The notes under the pieces: model-generated
What the model was told of the DNA's origin: nothing
Database searches by the model: none
The model's input: the letters and a program-made list of their open reading frames with translations, nothing else
Made by a program: the position numbers and the translations under genes
Shown: one piece after another, positions 8,708 to 17,776 of the stretch
Layout of the letters: every line of letters begins with the position of its first letter
How positions within the stretch are numbered: position 1 is the stretch's first letter
Origin: Erysipelothrix sp. HDW6C
GTDB lineage: Bacteria > Bacillota_I > Bacilli_A > Erysipelotrichales > Erysipelotrichaceae
Assembly: GCF_011299615.1 (NCBI RefSeq)
Contig: NZ_CP049861.1
Location: forward strand, 744,001-808,000
Length of the DNA stretch: 64,000 nt
Direction of reading: 5' to 3'

Positions 8708-9379
8708 ATGTATTCAATACTGCTGATTGAAGATGATGTCGATATTCATGCATCCATTGTTCATTTACTCCGTAAGGAAGGTTTTAATGTCCTTCAAGCG
8801 TATGATGGTGAAGCGGGATTGCGTATTTTTGAGACAAACTCCGTTGATTTGATCCTTCTCGACATGATGCTTCCAAAAATTCATGGGGAGCAGGTTTTAA
8901 GAGCAATACGAAGTTTGAGTGACGTGCCAGTTATTGTTATCAGTGCACTGACGGATGAACTCGTTCAATACAATGCATTCGAGAATCGGGTTGATGATTA
9001 CGTTGTGAAGCCCTTTTCAATGAATATACTCAATTATAAGATTAAAGCGATACTGCGCAGAATTGGAAAAGTACAAGGGTCAGTACTTAATTATGAGAAG
9101 TTATCTGTTCATGTAGATGCTTACTATGCAACTTACGATGGCGACGAAATTACGCTGACTACCAAAGAATTTGAAATGTTGCAGTTATTGCTGATGAACT
9201 CAGGGCGTGTGTATTCGCGTGAAGAGATGCTTACGTTGCTATGGGGTTATGATTACTATGGCGATATGCGTAACATTGATGTCCATATTAAGAATCTTCG
9301 CAAGAAAATAGTTGTGGATTGTATTCGAACCATTAAGGGTGTGGGTTACCGTATTGATAAAAATGGGTCAAGCTTATGA
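8708..9379 (+). CDS. OmpR/PhoB-family response regulator
   Basis: A 223-residue response regulator. The receiver domain (1-115) has the acidic pair EDD (8-10), the phospho-acceptor Asp52 in LILLDMMLPK, the conserved Ser/Thr region ISALTD and Lys in VVKPFS; the C-terminal winged helix (about 128-220) ends with the usual RTIKGVGYRI. Its stop overlaps the ATG of the sensor kinase by 4 bases, and both precede an ABC exporter, a common arrangement for bacteriocin/cell-envelope stress responses. A TATACT box at 8680-8685 and the ribosome binding site AAAAGGGGG are upstream. The likely targets are its own operon and the neighbouring ABC genes, inferred from context. Confidence 0.9.
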   Translation: MYSILLIEDDVDIHASIVHLLRKEGFNVLQAYDGEAGLRIFETNSVDLILLDMMLPKIHGEQVLRAIRSLSDVPVIVISALTDELVQYNAFENRVDDYVVKPFSMNILNYKIKAILRRIGKVQGSVLNYEKLSVHVDAYYATYDGDEITLTTKEFEMLQLLLMNSGRVYSREEMLTLLWGYDYYGDMRNIDVHIKNLRKKIVVDCIRTIKGVGYRIDKNGSSL

Positions 9380-10740
9380 AGTTGAAAGTTTTTCCGAAGA
9401 TATTTCTCATTACATTTATCACGATATTAACGACCATCCTGCTTTTTTTCTATATTTTCCGACTGTTTTTCGCAAACTATCTGGCATACTATAATGAGCA
9501 GGCGTTTCATAAAATTGAAACCCAACTTGTTTCTGAGGTAACGGGTCAGTCGGTTTCAGATCTCATGGCGCAATCCTATTTCGAGAAATTTGAGCGGAAG
9601 CATGGTGTTTCAATTAATCTTTTGATTGGAGACGATACAGTGTATCCCCAATTCTTGAGCATCATGGAGAACCCAAATAATAATCATGAAGGGGATTCTT
9701 CATTTGTAGCAATCACAGGAGATGACTTTGATGCGATACACTTTTTTTGGAGTGATGGCGTGCAATATACACTCAAAGTTGTTTATCCAAGCGGAATTAG
9801 TGAGAATGATTTCTTTTCGGTATTCTCAAGTATTCTACCATTTATGATAGTTCTCGGGTTTTTGGTTTCACTTTTGATTTCCTATTTGTATGCCCGTCAT
9901 AATGAACGCAAAATTAAACACTTAAATGGCATTATGAATGAGATGGCTGTATTTGAATACGATGGATTAAGGAGTCCGGTTGAAGGCGATGAGTTTTCAC
10001 AACTCGAGAACCAGATTGATGCGATGTATCGTCAAATGACTGATGCGATGCATAAGAGTCGAAAGTTTGCGAAAGATCGAGAACTGTTTTTAAAGGGAAG
10101 TGTTCATGAGTTAAAAACGCCAATGATGTCGATGTCTCTTCGAATTGAAGCATTGTTGTTTGATGAATCACTGGATGAGCACCAATTAAAGATGGTCTAC
10201 GACATGCAACATAAAATAAATCATATGAGCAAGCTCGTCCATGAAATTTTATCGATATCAAAACTTGAATCAATACTTAATGAGGCAACAATTCAGCCAC
10301 ACATGTATCTTGAGGAAGTTGTTGAAATCCATCGTTATTTACTTGAAGATAAAATGATGGAAGTTGAGATTGAATTCGACACATCGCAAATTCGGATGTC
10401 GGAAACTGATTTTATGAAAGTAGCGTCTAATTTATTAGGGAATGCTATAAAGTATGGTTGTGAATCCTCAACAATCAATGTTCACTATCAAAACCGTCGA
10501 TTAAGGATTGAGAACTATCGTATGAATGTCATTGATCCTACGAAAGACTTGCTTAAACCGTTTGTTCAAGGCCATGACAGTACTGATGGTGAGAGTCATG
10601 GGCTGGGACTTTATGTTGTTGCGATGATTGCGCATAAGTATGATTATGGTCTCACGGTTGATAGTTCGGGAGAACGTTTTGTAGTTCAACTTGATTTTAA
10701 TACCGATAATTCCAAAAATTACGCAAACGATTCAAAATAG
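9376..10740 (+). CDS. sensor histidine kinase
   Basis: A 454-residue membrane kinase, partner of the upstream response regulator. It has a membrane segment at about 10-35, an extracellular sensor loop of about 120 residues, a second membrane segment at about 155-175, a linker, the phospho-acceptor His244 in VHELKTPMM, an N box NLLGNAIKYG and a G box ESHGLGLYVV. The gene overlaps its partner by 4 bases. Its stop codon sits inside the loop of a strong terminator (10725-10754), which separates the two-component genes from the following ABC operon. The signal is unknown; the ABC neighbour suggests an envelope-acting peptide or antibiotic. Confidence 0.9.
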   Translation: MKLKVFPKIFLITFITILTTILLFFYIFRLFFANYLAYYNEQAFHKIETQLVSEVTGQSVSDLMAQSYFEKFERKHGVSINLLIGDDTVYPQFLSIMENPNNNHEGDSSFVAITGDDFDAIHFFWSDGVQYTLKVVYPSGISENDFFSVFSSILPFMIVLGFLVSLLISYLYARHNERKIKHLNGIMNEMAVFEYDGLRSPVEGDEFSQLENQIDAMYRQMTDAMHKSRKFAKDRELFLKGSVHELKTPMMSMSLRIEALLFDESLDEHQLKMVYDMQHKINHMSKLVHEILSISKLESILNEATIQPHMYLEEVVEIHRYLLEDKMMEVEIEFDTSQIRMSETDFMKVASNLLGNAIKYGCESSTINVHYQNRRLRIENYRMNVIDPTKDLLKPFVQGHDSTDGESHGLGLYVVAMIAHKYDYGLTVDSSGERFVVQLDFNTDNSKNYANDSK

Positions 10741-10754
10741 AATCGTTTTTTTTT
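10725..10754 (+). terminator. terminator overlapping the kinase stop codon
   Basis: AAACGATTC (10725-10733) and GAATCGTTT (10740-10748) form a perfect 9-bp stem with a 6-base loop that contains most of the TAG stop (10738-10740), followed by a T-run to 10754. Confidence 0.85.
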
Positions 10755-10833
10755 CCTTTACACACAGTTCATAGCGTCTTTACATTGGCTACATATTGAC
10801 TTGATAAGATGTCTTTGGAAACGAGGTATTAAC

Positions 10834-12264
10834 ATGGGAGTCATTAAAAGAACATGGGTAAGTATTACCAAACGAAAGGGAAAAAGTCTAATTTTACTAT
10901 TGGTTGTATTCGTAATCGCAAATGTCATTGCAGGAGCGGTTTCAGTAAACAATGCTTCAGAGCAATTGAATAACGTGATGAAAGGGCAATTGGGTGCGAA
11001 GGCACGCATTGAGCAGGATTTGAGTAAGATGGGGACAGCGGTATTCAAGCCAGTTACCGCTGAAGTCGCTGAGACTGTCGCAAAACTGACTCAAGTTAAA
11101 AGTGTCGATTACAGCATTGAGGTTGGCATGGGATCAGACAAAGTAAAGAGCTACAGCGTGGATAAAGATTATGATCCTGACGATGATGAATTTGCGTTCG
11201 CCCGTTTTAGTTTTAAAGGGTCAAACTCAAGTAAACCCAGTGACTTTGCAGCAGGTACTGCACAGTTACTCGAAGGCGTAATGCCATCAACTGAGAGGGG
11301 ATCAAAGGAAATTATCATCACAAAGACTTTAGCAGAGAAAAACAAGTTAAAAGTAGGAGATACCGCAACCTTTTACTTAGGAAATGCAGTGAATGATGTA
11401 AAGAATCGTCGCTTTGATGTCAAAGAAAAAATCCCCTATGAGTTTAAGATTGTTGGAATCTACAACAAAGCATCGACATCAAGCGGACCCGATGCAGAAT
11501 ACAGCAAAGAGATAGATGCAAATACGATCTATACAAATTTAGGCATTGCTACCGAGATTGATGCTCTAAAGGCAAATTTTGATTATGCGCACGATACGCA
11601 AAGGACAAATGAAACATTAGAACAGTATCTTTCGTCAGTAACACCAACTTATGAATTGAAATCATCGGATGATATTGATTCGTTTATCGCAGAGGCCAGC
11701 AAACTCATCGATACCAATGGCTATAAAATTACATCGTCCAAAGATTCCTTCAAGTCAGTTTCGGGGTCAATTGCAAGTATGAAAGAAATATCGAATCTCA
11801 TTCTTATCTTTGGAACAGGAGCTGCAATTCTAATTCTTACACTCGTTCTTGTCCTTTTCTTAAGAGAGCGAAAACATGAGTTTGGCATTTATCAAGCATT
11901 GGGTGAGGCCAAAGTGAAAACAACAGTGCAAGTCGCTTTAGAGGTCTTGATTATCGCCATGTTGGGAATCTCATTATCGATTTACTCGGGAAATAAATTG
12001 GCGGAGGGTCTTTCCAAACAAATGATCACAACACAGCTTGCAACGAAGCCTGAAGAGACGAGCAATATACCGGGATTTGTACCAATGGAAGAGGCACCAT
12101 TATCAACGGTTGATGAAGCAGAAATTGCCAAGAATTTTGAAGTCTCCATTGATTCGAATTATATCATTGGATTGTACAGTCTTGTACTTGGTGCAAGTAT
12201 GGTTTCGATTCTTATATCGGCGGGTTACATCTTAAGTTTGAATCCCCGTGAAATACTACTGTAG
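10834..12264 (+). CDS. ABC transporter permease, FtsX/MacB-like
   Basis: A 476-residue permease: basic N-terminus, membrane segment at about 17-37, a large extracellular domain (about 40-325, MacB_PCD-like), then three membrane segments (about 330-352, 378-398, 448-470) with the FtsX signature region around RERKHEFGIYQALGEAK. Such proteins work as mechanotransmitting exporters of peptides or in lipoprotein/antibiotic efflux, not as importers. The frame opens earlier at TTG 10801, but ATG 10834 with ACGAGGT upstream is preferred. The ATPase gene follows 10 bases later. The preceding two-component system probably controls it. Confidence 0.85.
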   Translation: MGVIKRTWVSITKRKGKSLILLLVVFVIANVIAGAVSVNNASEQLNNVMKGQLGAKARIEQDLSKMGTAVFKPVTAEVAETVAKLTQVKSVDYSIEVGMGSDKVKSYSVDKDYDPDDDEFAFARFSFKGSNSSKPSDFAAGTAQLLEGVMPSTERGSKEIIITKTLAEKNKLKVGDTATFYLGNAVNDVKNRRFDVKEKIPYEFKIVGIYNKASTSSGPDAEYSKEIDANTIYTNLGIATEIDALKANFDYAHDTQRTNETLEQYLSSVTPTYELKSSDDIDSFIAEASKLIDTNGYKITSSKDSFKSVSGSIASMKEISNLILIFGTGAAILILTLVLVLFLRERKHEFGIYQALGEAKVKTTVQVALEVLIIAMLGISLSIYSGNKLAEGLSKQMITTQLATKPEETSNIPGFVPMEEAPLSTVDEAEIAKNFEVSIDSNYIIGLYSLVLGASMVSILISAGYILSLNPREILL

Positions 12265-12274
12265 GAGGTAAATT

Positions 12275-12943
12275 ATGTTAGAAGCAAAAGACGTATGTTT
12301 TAGTTACCGTGATGGTGAAAAGAGCAAGCAAGTATTGAGAAATGTTAACATGAATTTTGAAAAAGGAATATATTATGCAATTCTTGGCCGCTCAGGAAGT
12401 GGCAAAACAACATTGATGGCACTCTTGAGTGCCCTGGATTCTCCACAATCGGGATCGATTGCGCTTGATGGTGTCGATATTAAGAAAAAGGGTTTAAATC
12501 GTTACCGACGAAATTCAATTGGTATCGTGTTTCAACAATTTCATCTAATCCCCTATATGTCAGCGATGCAAAATATCCTTGTTGCTACATCGATTAGTGA
12601 TAACAAAGCAATGAATAAAGCAGAAATTTATACGTTATTGAATAGCTTGGGTATCACTGAAGATAAAATGCATCGTCCGATTACACAGCTCTCTGGTGGG
12701 GAACAACAACGGGTTGGGATTGCACGTTCCCTCGCTACCAAAGTTGATATTATTATTGCCGATGAGCCGACGGGTAATCTTGATAAGACGACACAAAAAG
12801 ACATTATTGCATGTTTTCAAAGGATGGCCCATGAAGAAGGGAAATGCGTTATTGTTGTTACGCACTCCCGTGATGTTGCCAATTCAAGTGATGTTATTTT
12901 AAAAATGGATGAAGGTTCACTAACAAGCGTGGATAAAAGATAG
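12275..12943 (+). CDS. ABC transporter ATPase, LolD/MacB type
   Basis: A 222-residue nucleotide-binding protein, partner of the FtsX-like permease. It has Walker [10 protein letters not shown] (about 38), Q-loop [10 protein letters not shown], the signature [16 protein letters not shown], Walker [13 protein letters not shown] and the switch His in VVTHSRD. The [10 protein letters not shown] phrase is typical of the LolD/MacB/SalX exporter group. Ribosome binding site GTAGGAGGT ahead of ATG 12275; strong terminator downstream closes the unit. Confidence 0.92.
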   Translation: MLEAKDVCFSYRDGEKSKQVLRNVNMNFEKGIYYAILGRSGSGKTTLMALLSALDSPQSGSIALDGVDIKKKGLNRYRRNSIGIVFQQFHLIPYMSAMQNILVATSISDNKAMNKAEIYTLLNSLGITEDKMHRPITQLSGGEQQRVGIARSLATKVDIIIADEPTGNLDKTTQKDIIACFQRMAHEEGKCVIVVTHSRDVANSSDVILKMDEGSLTSVDKR

Positions 12944-12966
12944 TCTCATCTTCTTATAGATTACGA

Positions 12967-13008
12967 AAAAAATGCCGCGTTTAACTTTACAGTTATCGCG
13001 GCATTTTT
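12967..13008 (+). terminator. terminator after the ABC exporter
   Basis: AAATGCCGCG and CGCGGCATTT arms (to about 12979 and from 12997) with T-run; A-run on the other side means it could act on both strands. Confidence 0.85.
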
Positions 13009-13034
13009 GGTGTTTCGGTATGAATTGTGACCAT

Positions 13035-13064
13035 TAAAAAACCCACTTTAATAATAAAGTGGGT
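13035..13064 (-). terminator. terminator of the minus-strand tRNA-His
   Basis: CCCACTTTA and its complement around a 3-base loop (about 13042-13063); read on the minus strand it is followed by a run of six T (A-run 13035-13041 on the plus strand). Confidence 0.8.
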
Positions 13065-13076
13065 GCAATTTTCATA

Positions 13077-13155
13077 TGGGGCGACCGACGGGGCTCGAAC
13101 CCGCGGAATGCCGGTACCACAAACCGGTGCGTTAACCAACTTCGCCACGATCGCC
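13077..13155 (-). tRNA. tRNA-His (GTG)
   Basis: Cloverleaf on the minus strand: acceptor GCGATCG pairs with CGGTCGC, the extra G at -1 faces C73 as is diagnostic for tRNA-His, the anticodon loop TTGTGGT sits on a CCGGT/ACCGG stem giving anticodon GTG, the T-loop is TTCGAGC, and the 3' CCA is encoded. It is a single gene with its own terminator. Confidence 0.95.
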
Positions 13156-13258
13156 ATTTGCTTTGATATTATAGCCCAAACAAATTCAATTGTAAATAGG
13201 GTATATTAAAAATAGCCAAATATGATATAGTTACTATACAAATGGAGGATAAATCGCG

Positions 13259-14095
13259 ATGAAAATAGCAGTTATTACAGATTCATCTGCAGGTGTATCG
13301 CAAGCACAGGCAGCGGAATACGGGATTTATGTTGCGCGTATGCCGCTAACAATTGATGGCAAGGAATATATAGAAGAAGAAGGCATCTCACGTATTGAGC
13401 TTATTGCAGCCATGCGCCGCGGTGCTAAAGTTAGTACTTCACAGCCACCATTGGGTGTGTTGATTGAAACATTCGAATCCTTATTAAAGGAGTACGATCA
13501 TGTTATCTTCCTTCCAATTTCAAGTAAACTGAGTGGAACGTATCAAACGGCACTGGGTCTTGCAAGTGATTTCGACAATCGTATTACGGTTATTGATTCA
13601 CAATTTGTTGCCGCACCCTTGTTGCTCTTATCTGTCGATGTTAAGAAAATGGCAGACATGGGAATGGATCCTCTAAAGATAAAGGAAAAGGTTGAGCGTG
13701 AGGCGGAAATGTTTGCACCACTGATTCCTGAAGATATTCAATATTTAAAGCGTGGTGGACGCATTACACCTGCTGCTGCAGCAATTGCAAACTTGTTGAA
13801 GATCATTCCGGTGTTGAAAGTTGCCAATGGTGAAATCGATGTTTTAGAAAAAGTGCGAACACATAAAAAGGCGCTTAAAGTTGGATTCGGTCATGTTTTC
13901 GAAGGGCGCAATATCGACGAGTATGAATGGATTGTATTGGATGGTGATTGCGATCCGAAGACATTTGAATCGCTTGTTGAAGATGTGGAGAAACACATTG
14001 GACGACCAGCAGTTCGTGAACTCTTGTATCCAATTGTGCTCGCACATACGGGTCCAGGATCAATTGCACTGTGTGCATATAAGAAATTAATTTAA
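13259..14095 (+). CDS. degV: DegV family fatty-acid-binding protein
   Basis: A 278-residue DegV/FakB protein, which binds a fatty acid and presents it to a FakA-type kinase for incorporation into phospholipids. The N-terminus ITDSSAGVSQ contains the conserved carboxylate-phosphate-binding Ser region, followed by VSTSQPP and the LSGTYQTA helix; GGRITPAAAAIANLLKIIPVL is the hallmark of the second domain. Length matches the family (about 280). Ribosome binding site GGAGG at 13244-13248. It is followed by argS after 15 bases; the two may be cotranscribed. Confidence 0.9.
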   Translation: MKIAVITDSSAGVSQAQAAEYGIYVARMPLTIDGKEYIEEEGISRIELIAAMRRGAKVSTSQPPLGVLIETFESLLKEYDHVIFLPISSKLSGTYQTALGLASDFDNRITVIDSQFVAAPLLLLSVDVKKMADMGMDPLKIKEKVEREAEMFAPLIPEDIQYLKRGGRITPAAAAIANLLKIIPVLKVANGEIDVLEKVRTHKKALKVGFGHVFEGRNIDEYEWIVLDGDCDPKTFESLVEDVEKHIGRPAVRELLYPIVLAHTGPGSIALCAYKKLI

Positions 14096-14110
14096 TAAAA
14101 GGAGTAATGT

Positions 14111-15751
14111 ATGAATTTGATTGAAACAAACCTGGTGGGGGTTTTAGAAACAATAATAAGTGAAGAGTTCGGAATCGAAAAAGAACCGGGACTCGTCATG
14201 CTATCAATTCCCAATAATGCAGAGATGGGAGACTACTCGACAAACATTGCAATGCGCATCAACAAACGTGTAAGTAAGAGTCCGCGTGATGTAGCAGAAA
14301 CGATTATCGCGCGCCTTGACGGCCACGAAATGCTCGTACGTGTTGAGGTTGCGGGTCCTGGATTTATAAACTTCTTTATGAAACCTGAAGTACTTGCAAG
14401 TGTTATCAATACAGTCATCGCTGCTGGTCCAGACTATGGTCGATCAAATTCAGGTGAAGGCATTCGCACGCTTGCTGAATACGTAAGTGCAAACCCAACA
14501 GGGCAACTTCATGTTGGTCATGCTCGTGGTGCAGCGTGGGGTGATTCATTGACACGTATTATGAAATTTGCAGGGTATGATGTTTTACGTGAGTACTACG
14601 TGAATGATCTTGGAAACCAAATTACAATGTTAAGTCACTCGCTTTATGCTCGCTATAAGCAAGCGCTTGGACATCAAGCAGAACTCCCTGAAGATGGTTA
14701 CCATGGAGAAGATATAAAGCAAATCGCTCAAGACGTTATTGCACGTGTGGGGGATACTTGGCTTGATAAACCTGAGGCAGAATGGGTTCCATTCTTCAAA
14801 GAAATTGGTATTGAGTTCGAACTTGAACGCATTAAAAAAGACCTCGCAACATTTGGGGTATCCTTTGATTCATGGGTCAGTGAAAAATCATTGTACGATG
14901 AGGGTCGTGTTGAACGTGTTCTCAAAGACATGCGTGCCAATGGTGTAACCTACGAATTGGAGGGTGCATTATGGTTCCGTTCAACGGATTATGGTGATGA
15001 TAAAGATCGTGTTCTTATCAAGTCAGATGGATCTTACACTTATCTTGTTCCCGATATTGCAAATCATATCTACAAACTCGAACGCGGCTACAACAAACTC
15101 TTAAACTTATGGGGTGGTGACCACCATGGTTACATTCCCCGTATGAATGCAGCGTTGGAGTCGTTTGGTTACAAAGATGTTATGGATGTCGATATTATTC
15201 AAATGGTTCGTCTTATCGAGAATGGTGTTGAGGTTAAGATGTCGAAACGTACTGGTAATGCAGTAGGGCTCGTTGATCTTGTCGATGATATTGGCGTTGA
15301 TGCTGCGCGCTACTTCTTTACAAGTCGTGCGTTACAGACTCCCCTTGATTTTGATCTTGGACTCGCACGTAGTAAATCAAATGACAACCCTGTGTTCTAT
15401 GCTCAATATGCACATGCTCGTATTTGCTCAATCTTGCGCCAAGCAGATAATGTAACACCTGTTGAAGAAATTGGCTTGTTAGTTCATCCAAAAGAAGTTG
15501 AATTGCTAAAGTACATCAATGAATTCAGTTCAGTTGTTGCCGATGCTGCGAAGAACCGTCAAGTTCATAAGATTCCAAACTACATTCAACAACTTGCAGC
15601 ATTATTCCATACATTCTATGGAGAATTGAAAGTTAACGATCCAAGCAATCCTGAACTTTCAAATCAGAGATTAAATCTACTTGTTGCAACTAAAATAACA
15701 TTGAGTAATGCGTTATCGCTTATCGGAGTTTCAGCTCCTGAGCAAATGTAA
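14111..15751 (+). CDS. argS: arginyl-tRNA synthetase
   Basis: A 546-residue class I synthetase charging tRNA-Arg with arginine. It has the N-terminal Add-1 domain, the HIGH-type motif HVGHARGA beginning at His134, the KMSKR motif at about residues 376-380 and a C-terminal DALR anticodon-binding domain from about 425 with YAQYAHARI. Length is normal for bacterial ArgRS and all signature residues are intact. AAAAGGAG precedes ATG 14111. No T-box leader is visible upstream. Confidence 0.95.
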   Translation: MNLIETNLVGVLETIISEEFGIEKEPGLVMLSIPNNAEMGDYSTNIAMRINKRVSKSPRDVAETIIARLDGHEMLVRVEVAGPGFINFFMKPEVLASVINTVIAAGPDYGRSNSGEGIRTLAEYVSANPTGQLHVGHARGAAWGDSLTRIMKFAGYDVLREYYVNDLGNQITMLSHSLYARYKQALGHQAELPEDGYHGEDIKQIAQDVIARVGDTWLDKPEAEWVPFFKEIGIEFELERIKKDLATFGVSFDSWVSEKSLYDEGRVERVLKDMRANGVTYELEGALWFRSTDYGDDKDRVLIKSDGSYTYLVPDIANHIYKLERGYNKLLNLWGGDHHGYIPRMNAALESFGYKDVMDVDIIQMVRLIENGVEVKMSKRTGNAVGLVDLVDDIGVDAARYFFTSRALQTPLDFDLGLARSKSNDNPVFYAQYAHARICSILRQADNVTPVEEIGLLVHPKEVELLKYINEFSSVVADAAKNRQVHKIPNYIQQLAALFHTFYGELKVNDPSNPELSNQRLNLLVATKITLSNALSLIGVSAPEQM

Positions 15752-15805
15752 TTGCATTTTAAAGTGTATGAGTGTATTATATAAGTGTTACAGGGGGTGA
15801 ACGAT

Positions 15806-16171
15806 ATGTCACTTGGAAAAAGCTCTATCGCAATCTATCGTCAAATCATTGATTATTTTCGATATGAGATTGCGTCGGGTCGCGTAAAGCCTGGAGATCG
15901 CATTGACTCCATTCGCAACTTGGCACTCGAATTTAAGGTCAACCCAAATACGGTTCAAAAAGCATTGAACGAACTTGAGCGTGAAGGGTTGGTCGCAACA
16001 GACCGTACCAATGGTAAATTTGTTACCGATGATATGGAACGTATTGCTGCATTAAGAGGGGATTTGTGTCATGAAATCAGTGTAGACTTTGTGAACAAGG
16101 TTAAAGACCTTAACATGGAAGTTACTGAGATTATGGTACACATACAATCAGTATGGGAGGAGAAGAAATAA
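15806..16171 (+). CDS. GntR-family regulator, YtrA subfamily
   Basis: A 121-residue short GntR protein: winged helix (about 8-75, with IDSIRNLALEFKVNPNTVQKALNELEREGLV) and a ~45-residue C-terminal dimerisation tail without an effector domain, as in YtrA. The frame continues upstream to GTG 15785, but ATG 15806 has AGGGGGTGA. It is the first gene of an operon with an ABC ATPase and permease, with its stop overlapping the next ATG (TAATG), so it probably represses its own ABC operon, as known for YtrA. Confidence 0.88.
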   Translation: MSLGKSSIAIYRQIIDYFRYEIASGRVKPGDRIDSIRNLALEFKVNPNTVQKALNELEREGLVATDRTNGKFVTDDMERIAALRGDLCHEISVDFVNKVKDLNMEVTEIMVHIQSVWEEKK

Positions 16172-16872
16172 TGGATATGCCGTATCTAAGTCTTCGAGGT
16201 CTCCAAAAAGCTTATGGGAATACACCCGTAATTAATAATGTTAACCTCGAATTGACTGGTGGAAAAATAATTGGACTCTGTGGTCCAAACGGTGCTGGTA
16301 AAACAACACTCATTAAAATGATTATGGGGTTACTTCGCGACTATCATGGCGATATCAAAGTACTTGGGGATGATATCGGACCAAAGTCAAAAGCACGTAT
16401 TTCATACTTGCCAGATGTCGAGTACCTCGACCCACGCGCGACAGGATTATCAACCGCGAAGCTCTATCAAGATATGTATGCAGATTTTGATTTGCACACA
16501 TTGGAAGACTTGTTTGTTAAAATGAAACTTGACAGTTCAATGCCTGTTTCAAAAATGTCAAAAGGGATGCGTGAGAAATTCCAACTTGCTTTGTGTCTTT
16601 CACGTCAAGCCGATATTTATATCTTTGATGAGCCGATTGCAGGTGTTGACCCTGCTTCACGAGATTCAATTATTGATACAATTTTGAGCAACTATACAAA
16701 AGATGCTCTACTCATTATCTCAACGCATTTAATTGCCGATATTGAACCTGTTTTGGATGAAGTTGTTTTCTTGAAAGATGGCGCAATCTACCTTCATGAA
16801 AACTGTGATGATTTGCGTGAAGAACGTGGAGCATCAGTCAATGATGTATTCAGAGAGGTATTCAAATGGTAG
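16171..16872 (+). CDS. ABC transporter ATPase of the YtrA-type operon
   Basis: A 233-residue ABC ATPase with Walker A GPNGAGKTT, signature region SKMSKGMREKFQLAL (degenerate, as in the CcmA/YtrB exporter group), Walker B IYIFDEPIAGVDP and His switch ISTHLI. ATG 16171 overlaps the regulator stop and has GGGAGGAG upstream; an in-frame ATG at 16153 is less likely. It works with the overlapping permease gene as an export-type transporter, perhaps for an envelope-active compound. Confidence 0.9.
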   Translation: MDMPYLSLRGLQKAYGNTPVINNVNLELTGGKIIGLCGPNGAGKTTLIKMIMGLLRDYHGDIKVLGDDIGPKSKARISYLPDVEYLDPRATGLSTAKLYQDMYADFDLHTLEDLFVKMKLDSSMPVSKMSKGMREKFQLALCLSRQADIYIFDEPIAGVDPASRDSIIDTILSNYTKDALLIISTHLIADIEPVLDEVVFLKDGAIYLHENCDDLREERGASVNDVFREVFKW

Positions 16873-17669
16873 GAAAATTAATTAAAAATGAAATTAAAGA
16901 AAATGTAAGTTTATACACTCCGGTGTTTATTATGACTTTAATCGGTGGCGTTGCCTCGATCTTGCTAGGCATGCGATTCCGTTCAATGTCAAGTTCAAGC
17001 TTCAATGGTGGCGAATTATTTATTGGCTTAGCCATTATGATTATCTACACACTTCTGATTGCTTCAGCAGTAATGACAATCCGTGCAATGATTATCATGT
17101 TGTACCACAGTTTGTATAAGAAGAATGCATACCGCGTCTTCACATACCCTGTTTCATCGACTGAACTTTTGGTCTCAAAAGTTATTGGTGTGACATTTTG
17201 GACAATTGTATCATCATTATTCATTGTTGGAATTTATGTTGGGGCACTCTTACTAACGTTCAATGACTTTAATATTATTGGCGCATTTGTTGAAATATTC
17301 TCAGAGCTTCGTTTCATACTCTTTGAATCAGATTCACTCATGTCTTCAATTATCTTGATTGCCAACTACGTATTTAGTTCTTTTGCAACAATTTCGTATA
17401 TTCTTCTTGCAGGATCAATTGCGAACTCAAAATACATACGTCGTGGTCGTGGTTTGTATACATTCCTAATTTATTTTGGAATTACAATCGTTGTCTCAGT
17501 AATTGGAAATATGATTGCACCAACAACCATTAGTTCATATTCAATGAGTCGTGGATTTATTACGGATGCATCACTGATGTTGAGTTTACTTCGTCATGTA
17601 CTCTTTGCAACGCTTTCATGTGTCGGAACAATATGGATGTGGAATAATAAACTCGAAATCTTGAACTAA
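16866..17669 (+). CDS. ABC-2-type permease of the YtrA-type operon
   Basis: A 267-residue integral membrane protein with about six hydrophobic segments (about 17-37, 58-80, 105-135, 160-185, 205-225, 235-260) and no other domains. It overlaps the ATPase gene by 7 bases, making translational coupling likely, and is followed by a terminator. The sequence itself carries no substrate information; the partner ATPase and the YtrA-like regulator suggest an exporter. Confidence 0.8.
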   Translation: MVGKLIKNEIKENVSLYTPVFIMTLIGGVASILLGMRFRSMSSSSFNGGELFIGLAIMIIYTLLIASAVMTIRAMIIMLYHSLYKKNAYRVFTYPVSSTELLVSKVIGVTFWTIVSSLFIVGIYVGALLLTFNDFNIIGAFVEIFSELRFILFESDSLMSSIILIANYVFSSFATISYILLAGSIANSKYIRRGRGLYTFLIYFGITIVVSVIGNMIAPTTISSYSMSRGFITDASLMLSLLRHVLFATLSCVGTIWMWNNKLEILN

Positions 17670-17683
17670 AAGTTCTGAAATTT

Positions 17684-17715
17684 AACCTTCACTTGAATTA
17701 TGAGTGAAGGTTTTT
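17684..17715 (+). terminator. terminator after the YtrA-type ABC operon
   Basis: AACCTTCAC (17684-17692) and GTGAAGGTT (17704-17712) with an 11-base loop and T-run. Confidence 0.8.
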
Positions 17716-17746
17716 CTTTGTCACTCAGCATGAGCATTCGAGAAAT

Positions 17747-17775
17747 AAAAAAACTCTTGGCTTAAATTCCAAGAG
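17747..17775 (-). terminator. terminator of yfcE (minus strand)
   Basis: CTCTTGG (17754-17760) and CCAAGAG (17769-17775); on the minus strand the stem is followed by a run of T (plus-strand A-run 17747-17753). Confidence 0.8.
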
Positions 17776-17776
17776 C

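Noticed and set aside
13027-13209. 60-codon plus-strand open frame
   Set aside because: It runs antisense through the tRNA-His gene and its terminator; the frame is a by-product of the tRNA sequence.
14000-14110. T-box or other amino-acid leader before argS
   Set aside because: Only 15 bases separate degV from argS; no room for a leader, and no specifier stem seen in the degV end.
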